Below, piece after piece: positions 14,758 through 24,562 of a stretch of DNA of 64,000 nucleotides. Made by a program: the position numbers and the translations under genes. Position 1 is the stretch's first letter; each line of letters starts with the position of its first letter. The notes under the pieces are model-generated. The model was not told the DNA's origin. It worked only from the letters and a program-made list of their open reading frames with translations, and did not search any database. The stretch is from Candidatus Enterousia intestinigallinarum. Its GTDB lineage: Bacteria; Pseudomonadota; Alphaproteobacteria; Rs-D84. The DNA lies in NCBI GenBank assembly GCA_944407095.1, contig OX097180.1, positions 124,001 to 188,000 of the forward strand. Reading direction: 5' to 3'.

Positions 14758-17367
14758 TTACTTTAATTTGCCGTGACAATGCTTGTATTTTAATCCAGAA
14801 CCACAGGGGCAGGGTGCATTACGGCGCGCTTCACCAGCGTCATTTAAGCTGGCGTCGTGCTGGGCACGTTCCTTTTCCGTGGCAGCAACATCTTCACGTG
14901 TCAGTTCCATACGGCAAATATAGGATACGGACATAATCTTGAAATTATTTATTGTATTCTTAAACAATTCTAATGCCTCGCGCTTGTATTCATACAGCGG
15001 ATTTTTCTGAGCATACCCGCGCAATCCGATTGCCGTCTGCAGATAATCCATCTGTTGCAGGTGACGCTTCCATACGGAATCCAACGCCCCCAGCATCATT
15101 TGACGCGATGCCATCTGCATCAATTCCGGGCCGTATTTTTCGGCCTGGTGACCATAGCGACGCATTGCCAAATTATACAGTGTTTCATAGGCACGACGTT
15201 CGGAAATTGTTTCATCCGTTTTCCATTTTTCAATATCCGTGATATCCAACGCGAATACACGCAGCATTGCATCGTGAATTCCCTGGGTATTCCAGTCCGC
15301 CGGATGCGATTTTTCCGGGATATTGTTTTCACAAATCATTTCAACAACGTCACCTATCATTTCACGCGCCAACGGTGACAAATCTTCTGTCACCATCAAA
15401 TCATCACGTTGTTTATACACAACACCACGCTGTTCGTTCATAACGTCGTCGTATTTCAATAATTCTTTACGAGATTCAAAGTATCTGGCTTCGACACGTT
15501 TCTGGGCTTTTTCCAATGCCTTGGTTATCCAGGGATGTGTTATTGCTTCGCCCGGCTTCAGCCCCAGTGTTGTCAGCATACCCTGCAGACGCGCCGCACC
15601 GAATATGCGCATCAAATCATCGTCCAACGCCAAAAAGAATTTTGAATCACCGGGGTCGCCCTGGCGTCCGGCACGACCGCGTAACTGATTATCAATGCGG
15701 CGCGATTCGTGACGTTCCGTACCAATAACATACAGACCGCCCGCATCCAGAACCTGACGTTTGTTGGCCTCAATACGGTCATAAATTTCCTGTTTTTTAG
15801 TATCAAATTCTGGGTCGTCTGGTGACAATTCAGCAATCAATTCTTCGGCATTACCACCCAGTTTAATATCTGTTCCGCGCCCCGCCATATTTGTTGCGAT
15901 TGTAACCGCACCGGGCGCGCCCGCCTGGGCAACAATTTTTGCTTCGGATTCGTGATGCTTGGCGTTCAAAACAGCCGGATTTATCCCCAGGCGCTTGCGC
16001 ACAATGGCGGCCAGTTCTTCGGATTTTTCAATCGATACAGTTCCAACCAGAACGGGCTGTTTGCGCGACATACAATCTTCAATTTGCTTAATGATAGCAT
16101 CATATTTTTCATCTTTGTTACGATAAATTTCATCGTGATGATCAATACGCGCCACGGGTCGATTTGTCGGAATAGATACAACACGCAGTTTATAAATTTC
16201 TTCGAATTCTGCGGCTTCTGTCATTGCGGTACCGGTCATACCAGATAATGTCGGATACAAACGGAACAGGTTCTGGTAAGAAATACTGGACACGGTTTGA
16301 TTTTCCGGCTGAACCTTGACGTGTTCTTTGGCCTCAATCGCCTGGTGCAGACCTTTGCCAAATCGGCGACCAGTCATAACGCGGCCGGTAAATTCATCAA
16401 CAATCAGAATTTCACCGTCACGCACGACATAGTTCACATTTTTCTGATACAAGTGGTGTGCCAGCAGCGATTGCTGAATATGCATAACCAGCGCCGCATT
16501 TTCAGACGCATACAAATTATCGCCCACCAACAGACCTGCATCTTTTAACAGGCGGGTTGCGGTGTCAACACCGGCCTCGGTCAACGTAACGTGACGGTCT
16601 TTTTCGTCTTTCTTATAATCATCGGGTCCCAGTTGTGCAACAACTGCATCAACTTTTTCATACAATTCGCTGGTATCTTCGGCTGGGCCGGAAATAATCA
16701 ACGGAGTACGTGCTTCGTCAATCAGAATACTGTCAACTTCGTCAACAATGGCATAAAACAACGGGCGCAAGACCTGTTGCGCCTTGGAAAACTTCATATT
16801 ATCGCGCAGATAGTCAAATCCCAATTCAGAATTTGTAACATATGTTATGTCGCACGCATATGCATTACGACGTTCATCATCGGTCATATCGTGCTGAATA
16901 ATGCCAACTGTCATCCCCAAGAATCTGTAAACCTGACCCATCCATTCCGCGTCACGCGATGCCAAATAATCGTTCACGGTAATCAGGTGTGCGCCTTTGC
17001 CGTGCAACGCCTTCAAATACAGTGCCAAAGTTGCGACCAGAGTTTTACCTTCACCAGTTTTCATTTCAGCAATTTGACCGTTATTCAAAACCATACCACC
17101 AATCAACTGTACGTTAAAGTGGCGCAGGCCGATTGAACGCTTGGCCGCTTCACGTACGGCGGCAAAAGCATCGGGCAAAATATTTTTTTCTTTTTCGCCG
17201 TCCGCCAACCGCTTGCGCAAAACGTCAGTTTGCGCACGCAATTCTTCATCAGACATTGCGTGATATTTGGGTTCCAAATCATTGATAAGGGAAACAACCT
17301 TGTCATACGATTTTACAATTCTGTCGTTGGCCGATCCCAACAATTTTCCAATAACATTTTTTAACAT
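14758..17367 (-). CDS. secA: Protein translocase ATPase SecA
   Basis: 869 residues from the ATG at 17367 (MLKNVIGKLLGSANDR), with AAGGA upstream; a 26-codon longer reading is unlikely. SecA drives export through SecYEG, which the many signal-peptide proteins of this window need. Seen are the Walker A MKTGEGKT, DEAD-type VDEVDSILIDEARTPLIISG, the preprotein-crosslinking domain, MSGMTGTA region (LSGMTGTAMTEA), GRGTDI, QLRGRAGRQGDPG and the C-terminal zinc-binding SEC-C motif CPCGSGLKYKHCH. Own promoter at 17395-17423; converges on pfkA. Confidence 0.99.
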   Translation of the reverse strand: MLKNVIGKLLGSANDRIVKSYDKVVSLINDLEPKYHAMSDEELRAQTDVLRKRLADGEKEKNILPDAFAAVREAAKRSIGLRHFNVQLIGGMVLNNGQIAEMKTGEGKTLVATLALYLKALHGKGAHLITVNDYLASRDAEWMGQVYRFLGMTVGIIQHDMTDDERRNAYACDITYVTNSELGFDYLRDNMKFSKAQQVLRPLFYAIVDEVDSILIDEARTPLIISGPAEDTSELYEKVDAVVAQLGPDDYKKDEKDRHVTLTEAGVDTATRLLKDAGLLVGDNLYASENAALVMHIQQSLLAHHLYQKNVNYVVRDGEILIVDEFTGRVMTGRRFGKGLHQAIEAKEHVKVQPENQTVSSISYQNLFRLYPTLSGMTGTAMTEAAEFEEIYKLRVVSIPTNRPVARIDHHDEIYRNKDEKYDAIIKQIEDCMSRKQPVLVGTVSIEKSEELAAIVRKRLGINPAVLNAKHHESEAKIVAQAGAPGAVTIATNMAGRGTDIKLGGNAEELIAELSPDDPEFDTKKQEIYDRIEANKRQVLDAGGLYVIGTERHESRRIDNQLRGRAGRQGDPGDSKFFLALDDDLMRIFGAARLQGMLTTLGLKPGEAITHPWITKALEKAQKRVEARYFESRKELLKYDDVMNEQRGVVYKQRDDLMVTEDLSPLAREMIGDVVEMICENNIPEKSHPADWNTQGIHDAMLRVFALDITDIEKWKTDETISERRAYETLYNLAMRRYGHQAEKYGPELMQMASRQMMLGALDSVWKRHLQQMDYLQTAIGLRGYAQKNPLYEYKREALELFKNTINNFKIMSVSYICRMELTREDVAATEKERAQHDASLNDAGEARRNAPCPCGSGLKYKHCHGKLK

Positions 17368-17394
17368 ACCAAAATCCTTGTCTTTTCCTTGAAA

Positions 17395-17423
17395 GGTATA
17401 GCAATTTTGCGCCTTGCGGTCAA
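17395..17423 (-). promoter_or_regulatory. secA promoter, overlapping a divergent promoter
   Basis: Minus strand -35 TTGACC (17418-17423), 17-nt spacer, -10 TATACC (17395-17400). The -35 hexamer overlaps the -35 of the plus-strand promoter at 17414-17441, so the two polymerases probably compete. Confidence 0.6.
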
Positions 17424-17441
17424 GGTACTTTATGATATAAT
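17414..17441 (+). promoter_or_regulatory. Promoter of the 72-residue protein gene
   Basis: TTGCGG (17414-17419), 16-nt spacer, TATAAT (17436-17441). Leads to a ~54-nt leader with a GGGGGGAA ribosome-binding site. Confidence 0.6.
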
Positions 17442-17501
17442 GCAATTAAAGAAACAAACAAGTACGAAATTAAAATTTTATCAAAAAACGGGGGGAATTT
17501 T

Positions 17502-17720
17502 ATGCGTGAACAGACCGTACGCCGGCTGAATCCGGCAAATATAACCAGTGAAGTTTATATTGTTGCACCAACACAGATAGAATATATATCGCAAATTTTT
17601 GCGGACAATGTCGCCGACACACTGAATTTGCGTACATTTGCACAAAAAATCCGTCAAATTGCCGAACAGTCGTTACGAACCGCATTGTCCGCCGCCCGTC
17701 ATCAGGGCGAAAAACGGTGA
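17502..17720 (+). CDS. Small hypothetical protein
   Basis: 72 residues, no signal peptide or membrane segment. A beta-like N-terminal half (SEVYIVAPTQIEYISQIF) and a helical C-terminal half (LRTFAQKIRQIAEQSLRTALSAARHQ). Family not recognised. It has a good promoter (17414-17441) and a strong ribosome-binding site, so it is likely real. It diverges from secA and is followed by a 130-nt stretch with an inverted repeat and a shared terminator. Confidence 0.6.
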   Translation: MREQTVRRLNPANITSEVYIVAPTQIEYISQIFADNVADTLNLRTFAQKIRQIAEQSLRTALSAARHQGEKR

Positions 17721-17736
17721 TAGTAATTTGTGACTT

Positions 17737-17800
17737 GATACTCGTAACTCGTATTTACCATAAACACGACCGACACACCGAATATTGAATCACGAGTATC
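17737..17800. repeat. Inverted repeat in intergenic region
   Basis: GATACTCGT (17737-17745) is the inverse of ACGAGTATC (17792-17800). The surrounding A/T-rich sequence up to 17821 ends in AGTAACCAGCAACA, a motif that also occurs as AGTAACCAACAAC before the next similar terminator at 22534. Possibly a degenerate small mobile repeat. Confidence 0.4.
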
Positions 17801-17821
17801 GATTTACTAGTAACCAGCAAC

Positions 17822-17852
17822 AAAAAAAACGGGGCATTTGCCCCGTTTTTTG
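17822..17852. terminator. Bidirectional terminator, 72-aa gene/1390-aa gene
   Basis: A7-CGGGGCA-TT-TGCCCCG-T6 hairpin between converging genes. Confidence 0.85.
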
Positions 17853-20800
17853 TTATTCCATACTGTCATCATATACAGAATAGGTTGTTCCACCAGAGTT
17901 CAACTTCAACGCACCTATACCACTGGCCCCCATATTTCCATAGAACGTTGTTCCATTGATACTTACGTTCAGGGACGGGGTAGTTTTCCGTTCACTGCGC
18001 AGATAAATCTTTTCACCGTTGACGTTCAACACACGTCCACAGTCACCGACTTCATCAGCACCGGCACCGGAACCTATCGTGGTCAACCCGTCATCACACG
18101 CATTGCGAACACCTGCGCTGCCCTGGGATACGGTGGATGCCGCCGCCCAATATCCGGCACCAACATCAGAACACGTTGTGTTGTTTGCCGTTGCGATATA
18201 TGAACCACCACCACAAGAAATCTTACAATCACTTGCCGTATCGTGGTTTGCGGCCGCGGTGCCACTGATTGTATAATTGGTCAAACAGTTGCTGTACGAA
18301 CTGATACTGCCCTGGGCGACACTGTGTGCACCGACGTACCAGTTACCAGCCGGCGTAGTACAACTTGTTGCGTTTGCCGTGGTAATTCTGGTACCCGCCG
18401 CACAACTGATTTTACAATCCGTTGATGCATCGTGGTCCGTACGCGTTGTTGTATTTGGCGTCGAATAATTCGTCAGGCACGCTTTGACCGTTTCGGTCGG
18501 TGTTGTTGAGCCCGCCGTCACACTGTGTGACGCAGTGTACCAACTGCCCGTTGGCGTTGTACACGCAGCATCTGCTGTTACCACACGGGTACCCGCCGCA
18601 CAAGTAATACTGCAATCAGATTTTGCATCGTGATTCGACGCTGCGGTACCACTGGTTGAATACCCCGACGGACACGCCGTACACGCCGACATTCCAGTTG
18701 ATGCCGCGTACGTATTGGCGGCGCAAACCGTACAACTGGTGGCGGTACTGTCATTTGAACCTTGGAAAGTACCAACCGCACACGCCGGACAGGTTATTCC
18801 GCTGACATACCGACCCGCATTTGCTGTTACCGTATTCACCGTTTGTGTACACGACGCATTATTAGTGCTGCAACCGGACTTGATTGTGCCGTCGCCAGTA
18901 CCAGCGCTGTTTGCATATGCAACATAACTACACGCCGGATTAGAGCACGAATTACACGTCACCTCATAGCATCCAGTTGGCTTTGTACACGCGGTCTGGG
19001 AACCGCCCCACGGCCGTGATTTTGTATTACTGTAACATTTTGTTATACCACCTTCGTTATCGTCATCAGAATTAGGATATCCCGACGGACACGCGCTGCA
19101 CGTTGTGCCGGCATCATAATATCCCGCATCAGCAGACACGGCAACAACCGGTTTGGTACAATTTGCGTTGTTGGTGCTGCATCCGGATTTAATTGTGCCG
19201 TCGCCAGTACCCGCACTGTTTGAATATGCAACATATGTACAAGCAGAACCTGAACACGTTCCCCATTCTGTCACAGCACTGCAGTTGTTTGGAACACTGC
19301 CGTTCACCTGGGAACCGGTCCACGCACGTGACTTGCTGTTACTGTAACAAGATGTAATAGCAGCAGCACCGGCATCTGAATTCGGATAACCAGACGGACA
19401 ATCTGTTGGTGCAGCCGTGCCACCAGTACAGTAATTATCCGCCGTACATTGTGAACAGGTCTGACCATTTACATATGCACCGGCCTTGGCCTGGAACGCG
19501 GTCGATATGTTGGATGCGCCCCACGCGGTTGCACTGGTTGCCGTTTGCTTTAATTGACCCGCACTGCAGTATGAACTGACTGATGTTGCCGCACGTGTTT
19601 GATTGCACTGAGTATAAGAAGTCCACCCAGTACCCCCATTACGTGTCCAACCCGATGTTTGTGCTGGGCAACTGTTCTGCACACCACCGCTGCAATACGT
19701 TGCACCCGTGCATTGTGATTGGCCGGTACAGTTATTACCACTGGTGTTACATCCGGTTGTATAGTATCCGCTGGATACCGTTTTGCACGCTGACGCACCC
19801 GCCGCACTGTACTTTGTGCGCCCACTGCATGCCGAACAAGATGACGTAGAACCATATGTAATCGTATGCGCCGCTTTATATGTACCCGCCGCACAGGTTG
19901 CTTGTGTTGCACTGTTCGCAGTACCAACATAATGTCCTGCCTCAACATCCATTTTACACCCACTTTGCGCGGATGTCGCCGCACCATCACGATAACCGGA
20001 CGGACACTGGCTGCGCGTACTGGTTGAACCATAATTTACTGTATGTGCCGCACGATAGTATCCGGTACCGACGGATGTACACGCCGCCTCTGCGGTTGCA
20101 ACGTACGTACCGCCCGCACAACTGGTTTTGCAGCCGCTTTCGGATGATGCCGCAGCACCATCGCGGTAATTTGCAGGGCACTGGCTGCGTGTACTGGTTG
20201 AGCCGTAATTCACCGTATGCGCACCCTTGTAATACCCAGTTCCAACAGATGTACATGCTGCATTCGCAGTTGCGACATAAGTCCCGCCCGCACAACTGGT
20301 CTTACAAGCATTTATATTTGCTGCCCCTGTACCATCGCGATAATTAGCCGGACACTGTGTCTGGGCGCTGTTGCTGGACTTGTAATATCCAGACGATACG
20401 GTCTTACAGGACGTTTGGCCTGTCAAATTCTGATATTGTGTTGATCCCGAACACGCCGTACAAGACGCAGCACCAGATGAACTATATGTACCGGCACCAC
20501 ACGTTGAACACGAAGATGTAGAACCATACTTTACCGTATGTGCGGCCTTATACCGACCACCAGCACAGGTTGATTGTGTCGCACTGTTAGCAGTAGCAAC
20601 ATAATGCCCCGCATCAACATCCATTTCGCACCCATTTACATTGGCTGCACCAGCACCGTCACGATACCCGGATGGACACTGTGTTTGGGCGCTGTTACTG
20701 GACTTGTAATATCCAGACGATACGGTCTTACAGGACGTTTGGCCTGTCAAATTCTGATATTGTGTTGATCCCGAACACGCCGTACAAGACGCAGCACCAG

Positions 20801-22025
20801 ATGAACTATATGTACCGGCACCACACGTTGAACACGAAGATGTAGAACCATACTTTACCGTATGTGCGGCCTTATACCGACCACCAGCACAGGTTGATTG
20901 TGTCGCACTGTTAGCAGTAGCAACATAATGCCCCGCATCAACATCCATTTCGCACCCATTTACATTGGCTGCACCAGCACCGTCACGATACCCGGATGGA
21001 CACTGTGTTTGGGCGCTGTTACTGGACTTGTAATATCCAGACGATACGGTCTTACAGGACGTTTGGCCTGTCAAATTCTGATATTGTGTTGATCCCGAAC
21101 ACGCCGTACAAGACGCAGCACCAGATGAACTATATGTACCGGCACCACACGTTGAACACGAAGATGTAGAACCATACTTTACCGTATGTGCGGCCTTATA
21201 CCGACCAGCGGCACAAGTTGACTGAGTTGAGCTGTTCGCTGTTGCAATATATTTACCCGCAGATACGCTTATTTGGCATTGCGACGCGGATGTTTTACCG
21301 GCTGTTGTATTTGCAGTATAACTGCCCGGACAACTGTTCTGAACACCACCGCTGCAATATGTTGCACCCGTGCATTGTGATTGATTGGTACAGTTATTGC
21401 CACTACTGTTGCATCCGGTTGTATAGTATCCGCTGGATACCGTTTTGCAAGACGACTGACCCGTCAAATTTTGATACTTTGTTCGCCCACTGCACGCACT
21501 GCACGATGCAGACGCCTGAGTGCCACTGCCGGCTTTATACGTACCGGCGGCACAAGCCGACCATACCGCATATACAGTATCATTTGCGTTAAATGTTATA
21601 CTGGTTGAACCCGATGTCGCGGTGCTGGACGTTGACCATCCCTTGAACACATATCCCGCACGATAGAATGATGTCGTTGCGCCACTGGCCAAAGAACAAG
21701 ATGTCCCCGGCGTACACTTCTTGGAACTTGGGGTTGTACCCAACCCACCATTCAAATTATATGTAATCGTAACCTCGTTCAGCTTTGGACACGCCGTTCC
21801 ACCGGTACAGGTATAATCCGACCCCATAACCGAGCAGGGACGACACGCATTTCCGGCCCTTGCGGTTGTATTACACGTGGTTGACGATGACGATGATGTC
21901 ATATAGTATCCAGACGCACAACTGGTGTACTTTTTATATGACGGACACGAATACCCCGCAGCCAGAGCATTCCCGGCAAAAATCAACATAAACAAACACG
22001 CTAAATAACGCAGAATTTTTGACAT
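17853..22025 (-). CDS. Giant Cys-rich repeat secreted protein
   Basis: 1390 residues. A signal peptide (MSKILRYLACLFMLIFAGNALA) precedes Cys-rich repeats. About residues 75-155 contain a Listeria-Bacteroides (InlB B-type, Flg_new) repeat: ITYNLNGGLGTTP, YRAGYVFKGWST and NDTVYAVWS. Most of the rest is made of 40-60-residue modules such as CAAGTYKAAHTITYGSTSSC, CSACSGRTKY and CKTVSSGYYTTGC, which resemble the ephrin-receptor-like/GCC2-GCC3 disulfide modules common in eukaryotic surface proteins. Three modules in the middle are nearly identical (108-residue period). The last ~60 residues form a distinct Cys-poor domain (NVNGEKIYLRSERKTTPSL, SVYDDSME). Likely a surface adhesin or structural protein. 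Monocistronic; no structured leader like that of the two smaller Cys-rich genes. Confidence 0.85.
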   Translation of the reverse strand: MSKILRYLACLFMLIFAGNALAAGYSCPSYKKYTSCASGYYMTSSSSSTTCNTTARAGNACRPCSVMGSDYTCTGGTACPKLNEVTITYNLNGGLGTTPSSKKCTPGTSCSLASGATTSFYRAGYVFKGWSTSSTATSGSTSITFNANDTVYAVWSACAAGTYKAGSGTQASASCSACSGRTKYQNLTGQSSCKTVSSGYYTTGCNSSGNNCTNQSQCTGATYCSGGVQNSCPGSYTANTTAGKTSASQCQISVSAGKYIATANSSTQSTCAAGRYKAAHTVKYGSTSSCSTCGAGTYSSSGAASCTACSGSTQYQNLTGQTSCKTVSSGYYKSSNSAQTQCPSGYRDGAGAANVNGCEMDVDAGHYVATANSATQSTCAGGRYKAAHTVKYGSTSSCSTCGAGTYSSSGAASCTACSGSTQYQNLTGQTSCKTVSSGYYKSSNSAQTQCPSGYRDGAGAANVNGCEMDVDAGHYVATANSATQSTCAGGRYKAAHTVKYGSTSSCSTCGAGTYSSSGAASCTACSGSTQYQNLTGQTSCKTVSSGYYKSSNSAQTQCPANYRDGTGAANINACKTSCAGGTYVATANAACTSVGTGYYKGAHTVNYGSTSTRSQCPANYRDGAAASSESGCKTSCAGGTYVATAEAACTSVGTGYYRAAHTVNYGSTSTRSQCPSGYRDGAATSAQSGCKMDVEAGHYVGTANSATQATCAAGTYKAAHTITYGSTSSCSACSGRTKYSAAGASACKTVSSGYYTTGCNTSGNNCTGQSQCTGATYCSGGVQNSCPAQTSGWTRNGGTGWTSYTQCNQTRAATSVSSYCSAGQLKQTATSATAWGASNISTAFQAKAGAYVNGQTCSQCTADNYCTGGTAAPTDCPSGYPNSDAGAAAITSCYSNSKSRAWTGSQVNGSVPNNCSAVTEWGTCSGSACTYVAYSNSAGTGDGTIKSGCSTNNANCTKPVVAVSADAGYYDAGTTCSACPSGYPNSDDDNEGGITKCYSNTKSRPWGGSQTACTKPTGCYEVTCNSCSNPACSYVAYANSAGTGDGTIKSGCSTNNASCTQTVNTVTANAGRYVSGITCPACAVGTFQGSNDSTATSCTVCAANTYAASTGMSACTACPSGYSTSGTAASNHDAKSDCSITCAAGTRVVTADAACTTPTGSWYTASHSVTAGSTTPTETVKACLTNYSTPNTTTRTDHDASTDCKISCAAGTRITTANATSCTTPAGNWYVGAHSVAQGSISSYSNCLTNYTISGTAAANHDTASDCKISCGGGSYIATANNTTCSDVGAGYWAAASTVSQGSAGVRNACDDGLTTIGSGAGADEVGDCGRVLNVNGEKIYLRSERKTTPSLNVSINGTTFYGNMGASGIGALKLNSGGTTYSVYDDSME
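20374..21208. repeat. 324-bp tandem repeat inside the giant Cys-rich gene
   Basis: Units at 20374-20697, 20698-21021 and a partial one at 21022-21208 are practically identical at the DNA level, including silent positions, with a 324-bp (108-codon) period. Flanking modules are related but diverged, so this is a recent in-frame amplification likely maintained by recombination. Confidence 0.9.
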
Positions 22026-22126
22026 AGAAACTTCCTACTTCTACTTCTTTTTCTCTTTTATGTATCATTTTATGAAAAATGGGGTATGTGTTGCAAGCAA
22101 AAAATCCGTTGGAATCTTTATTTTCG

Positions 22127-22154
22127 TTGCAAACGGCAAAAAGCGTGGTACAAT
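22127..22154 (+). promoter_or_regulatory. rnpB promoter
   Basis: TTGCAA (22127-22132), 16-nt spacer, TACAAT (22149-22154); transcription would start at about 22161, the 5' end of RNase P RNA. Confidence 0.65.
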
Positions 22155-22161
22155 TCTGCCC

Positions 22162-22493
22162 GCAGATGAGCAGAGCATAGCTGATTCCGGTTTTCCCGGA
22201 ATTGGAGGAAAGTCCGGACTGCGTGGGACAGCATACCGGCTAATGACCGGGCGGAGCAATCCGACGATTAGAGCAACAGTGACGAATCGATTAAAAATCG
22301 GGTGAAACGGGCAATCTCTATGCGCAGCAACCTCGAATAGGTCCCCGCTAAGCGTGTCCCAGGCGATGGGGACGGGTAGAGGGCTTGACATCTTGTGGTA
22401 ACACATTATGCAGACTAATTATGCTCGCTACCCCGGGGTGGTTGGAAACGACTGGCCCGGGGCAGTACAGAATCCGGCTTATAGTTCATCTGC
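22162..22493 (+). ncRNA. rnpB: RNase P RNA, bacterial class A
   Basis: Catalytic RNA that matures tRNA 5' ends with RnpA. Hallmarks seen: the P4-region consensus GAGGAAAGTCCGGACT (22205-22220), the universal ACAGAATCCGGCTTA near the 3' end (22467-22481), and terminal helix P1 formed by GCAGATGA (22162-22169) with TCATCTGC (22486-22493). Length ~332 nt. Followed at once by a terminator. Confidence 0.95.
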
Positions 22494-22520
22494 AAAATCC
22501 GCCCTGTGGCGGATTTTTTG
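22494..22520 (+). terminator. rnpB terminator
   Basis: AAAATCCGCC-CTGT-GGCGGATTTTTTG hairpin. Confidence 0.9.
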
Positions 22521-22551
22521 TTACCTGTGCCAAGTAACCAACAACTAGCAA

Positions 22552-22580
22552 CAAAAACGGGGCAAACGCCCCGTTTTTTA
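22552..22580 (-). terminator. dnaK terminator
   Basis: ACGGGGC-AAAC-GCCCCGT hairpin with A/T tracts on both sides, directly after the dnaK stop codon. Confidence 0.8.
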
Positions 22581-24473
22581 TTTCTTTTCAGAAAAGTCCG
22601 CGTCACGCGTACCGTCATCGTTTGGCTTGTTATCATCGCCACCCGCTGACTGTGCCGCTTCTTGGGACGCTTTATAGACCGCTTCGCCCAGTTTCATTGA
22701 CTTTTCGGTCAATGCATCTGTCTTGGCCTTCAGCGCTTCTGCCGTCGCATCGGATTTCGCCAATTCGTCGGCCAGTTCTTTTTTCGCGTCTTCAATCGCC
22801 TTCTTTTCATCGGCGCTGATTTTGTCGCCGTGTTCTTTCAACGCTTTTTCAACCGTGAATACCGCAGTTTCGGCGTTATTCTTGGCTTCGGCCAGTTCGC
22901 GTTTTTTCTTGTCCGCGTCGGCGTTGGCAGCGGCTTCATCAACCATACGCTTGATTTCTTCTTCGCTTAAACCACCGTCGGATTTAATGGAAATCGCCTG
23001 TTCTTTGCCGGTACCCTTGTCCTTGGCGGAAACGTGCACAATACCGTTTGCGTCGATATCAAATGATACCTCAATCTGCGGCATACCACGCGGGGCGGGG
23101 GCTATGCCTTCCAAATTAAACTGTCCCAACAGTTTATTATCCGCAGCCATATCGCGTTCACCCTGGAATACGCGAATTGTCACAGCTGACTGGTTGTCTT
23201 CGGCGGTACTGAACACCTGGGACTTCTTGGTCGGAATTGTGGTGTTACGGTCAATCAGACGTGTAAACACACCACCCAATGTTTCAATACCCAATGACAA
23301 CGGTGTAACATCCAACAACAATACGTCTTTGACATCGCCCTTTAAGACGCCACCCTGAATCGCGGCACCCAGTGCGACAACTTCGTCCGGATTTACACCC
23401 TTGTGCGGTTCACGGCCAAAGAATTCTTTGACTGTTTCCTGAACCTTTGGCATACGGGTCTGACCACCAACCAAAATGACTTCGTTTATCTGACTCTTGT
23501 CCAGGCCGGCATCTTTCAACGCCTTGCGGCACGGTTCGATTGTCTTTTGAATCAAATCGTCCACCAGCGATTCCAACTTCGCACGTGTCAATGTTGTGTT
23601 AAAGTGTTTCGGGCCAGACGCATCCGCCGTCAAGAACGGCAGATTGATATCCGTTGATGTCTTGGACGACAGTTCGATTTTGGCTTTTTCAGCGGCTTCC
23701 TTCAAACGTTGCAGTGCCAACTTGTCGCCCGACAGGTCAATTCCTGTCTGGGATTTGAATTCATCAATCAAGTATTTCAATATACGTGCATCAAAGTCCG
23801 AACCACCCAATGCGGTATCACCGTTTGTGGATTTAACCTCAAACACGCCGTCAACAATTTCCAAAATGGAAATATCAAACGTGCCACCACCCAAATCGTA
23901 CACGGCGATTGTACCGTTCTTGTTTTTATCCAAACCATACGCCAACGCGGCGGCCGTCGGTTCGTTCACAATACGCAGAACGTTCAGTCCCGCGATACGG
24001 CCAGCATCCTTGGTTGCCTGACGCTGGGAATCGTTAAAGTACGCAGGTACCGTAATAACCGCATCGGATACGGTTTCACCCAAATATGCTTCGGCATCTT
24101 TTTTCAACTTTGCCAAAATCATAGCGGAAATTTGTGACGGGGCATACTTTTTACCTTCTATTTCAACCCAGGCATCGCCATTGTCGCCAGCAACAATTTT
24201 GTACGGAACACGTGCGGTGATTTCCTTTACCGCCGGGCTGTCAAAACGCAATCCCATCAATCGCTTGATTTCATAAATAGTGTTTTCCGGGTTGGTTACC
24301 GCCTGGTTCTTGGCAGTAATACCGACCAACTGTTCGCCGCTGGACGTCATTGCGACAACAGACGGTGTTGTACGCTGACCTTCAGCATTTTCAATAATTT
24401 TCGGGTCGCTGCCATCCATAAATGCCATTGCGGAATTAGTCGTACCCAAGTCAATACCTAATACTTTTCCCAT
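22578..24473 (-). CDS. dnaK: Molecular chaperone DnaK (Hsp70)
   Basis: 631 residues, normal length. ATP-dependent chaperone working with DnaJ and GrpE, neither of which is adjacent here (dnaK is alone between terminators). The nucleotide-binding domain shows [57 protein letters not shown] and [14 protein letters not shown]. The substrate-binding domain has [14 protein letters not shown] and [17 protein letters not shown]. The C-terminal lid is helical and ends in an acidic tail with an unusual basic end (DADFSEKK) instead of EEVKDKK. A sigma-70-like promoter with RpoH-like features lies at 24514-24542. Confidence 0.99.
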   Translation of the reverse strand: MGKVLGIDLGTTNSAMAFMDGSDPKIIENAEGQRTTPSVVAMTSSGEQLVGITAKNQAVTNPENTIYEIKRLMGLRFDSPAVKEITARVPYKIVAGDNGDAWVEIEGKKYAPSQISAMILAKLKKDAEAYLGETVSDAVITVPAYFNDSQRQATKDAGRIAGLNVLRIVNEPTAAALAYGLDKNKNGTIAVYDLGGGTFDISILEIVDGVFEVKSTNGDTALGGSDFDARILKYLIDEFKSQTGIDLSGDKLALQRLKEAAEKAKIELSSKTSTDINLPFLTADASGPKHFNTTLTRAKLESLVDDLIQKTIEPCRKALKDAGLDKSQINEVILVGGQTRMPKVQETVKEFFGREPHKGVNPDEVVALGAAIQGGVLKGDVKDVLLLDVTPLSLGIETLGGVFTRLIDRNTTIPTKKSQVFSTAEDNQSAVTIRVFQGERDMAADNKLLGQFNLEGIAPAPRGMPQIEVSFDIDANGIVHVSAKDKGTGKEQAISIKSDGGLSEEEIKRMVDEAAANADADKKKRELAEAKNNAETAVFTVEKALKEHGDKISADEKKAIEDAKKELADELAKSDATAEALKAKTDALTEKSMKLGEAVYKASQEAAQSAGGDDNKPNDDGTRDADFSEKK

Positions 24474-24513
24474 TTTTTACTCCTTGCAAACTGTTTTCTT
24501 TTTGCTGCTTTAG

Positions 24514-24542
24514 CATATAGTGAACACTAAATACGTTTTCAA
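24514..24542 (-). promoter_or_regulatory. dnaK promoter (sigma-70 and possibly RpoH)
   Basis: Minus strand -35 TTGAAA (24537-24542) within CTTGAAA, 17-nt spacer, -10 TATATG (24514-24519). CTTGAAA and the CACTATAT context also resemble an RpoH heat-shock promoter. Confidence 0.55.
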
Positions 24543-24562
24543 GGCCACAGGAAAAAAATAAT

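Noticed and set aside
17502-17685. Minus-strand open frame opposite the 72-residue gene
   Set aside because: No ribosome-binding site, and it overlaps a plus-strand gene with a consensus promoter and strong ribosome-binding site.
20374-21208. CRISPR array
   Set aside because: The repeats are 324 bp, coding and in frame with a large protein; no short repeat-spacer pattern and no cas genes.
22723-24137. Long plus-strand open frames opposite dnaK
   Set aside because: dnaK codon usage is well known to create long antisense frames; composition is Ser/Phe-rich and there is no start signal.
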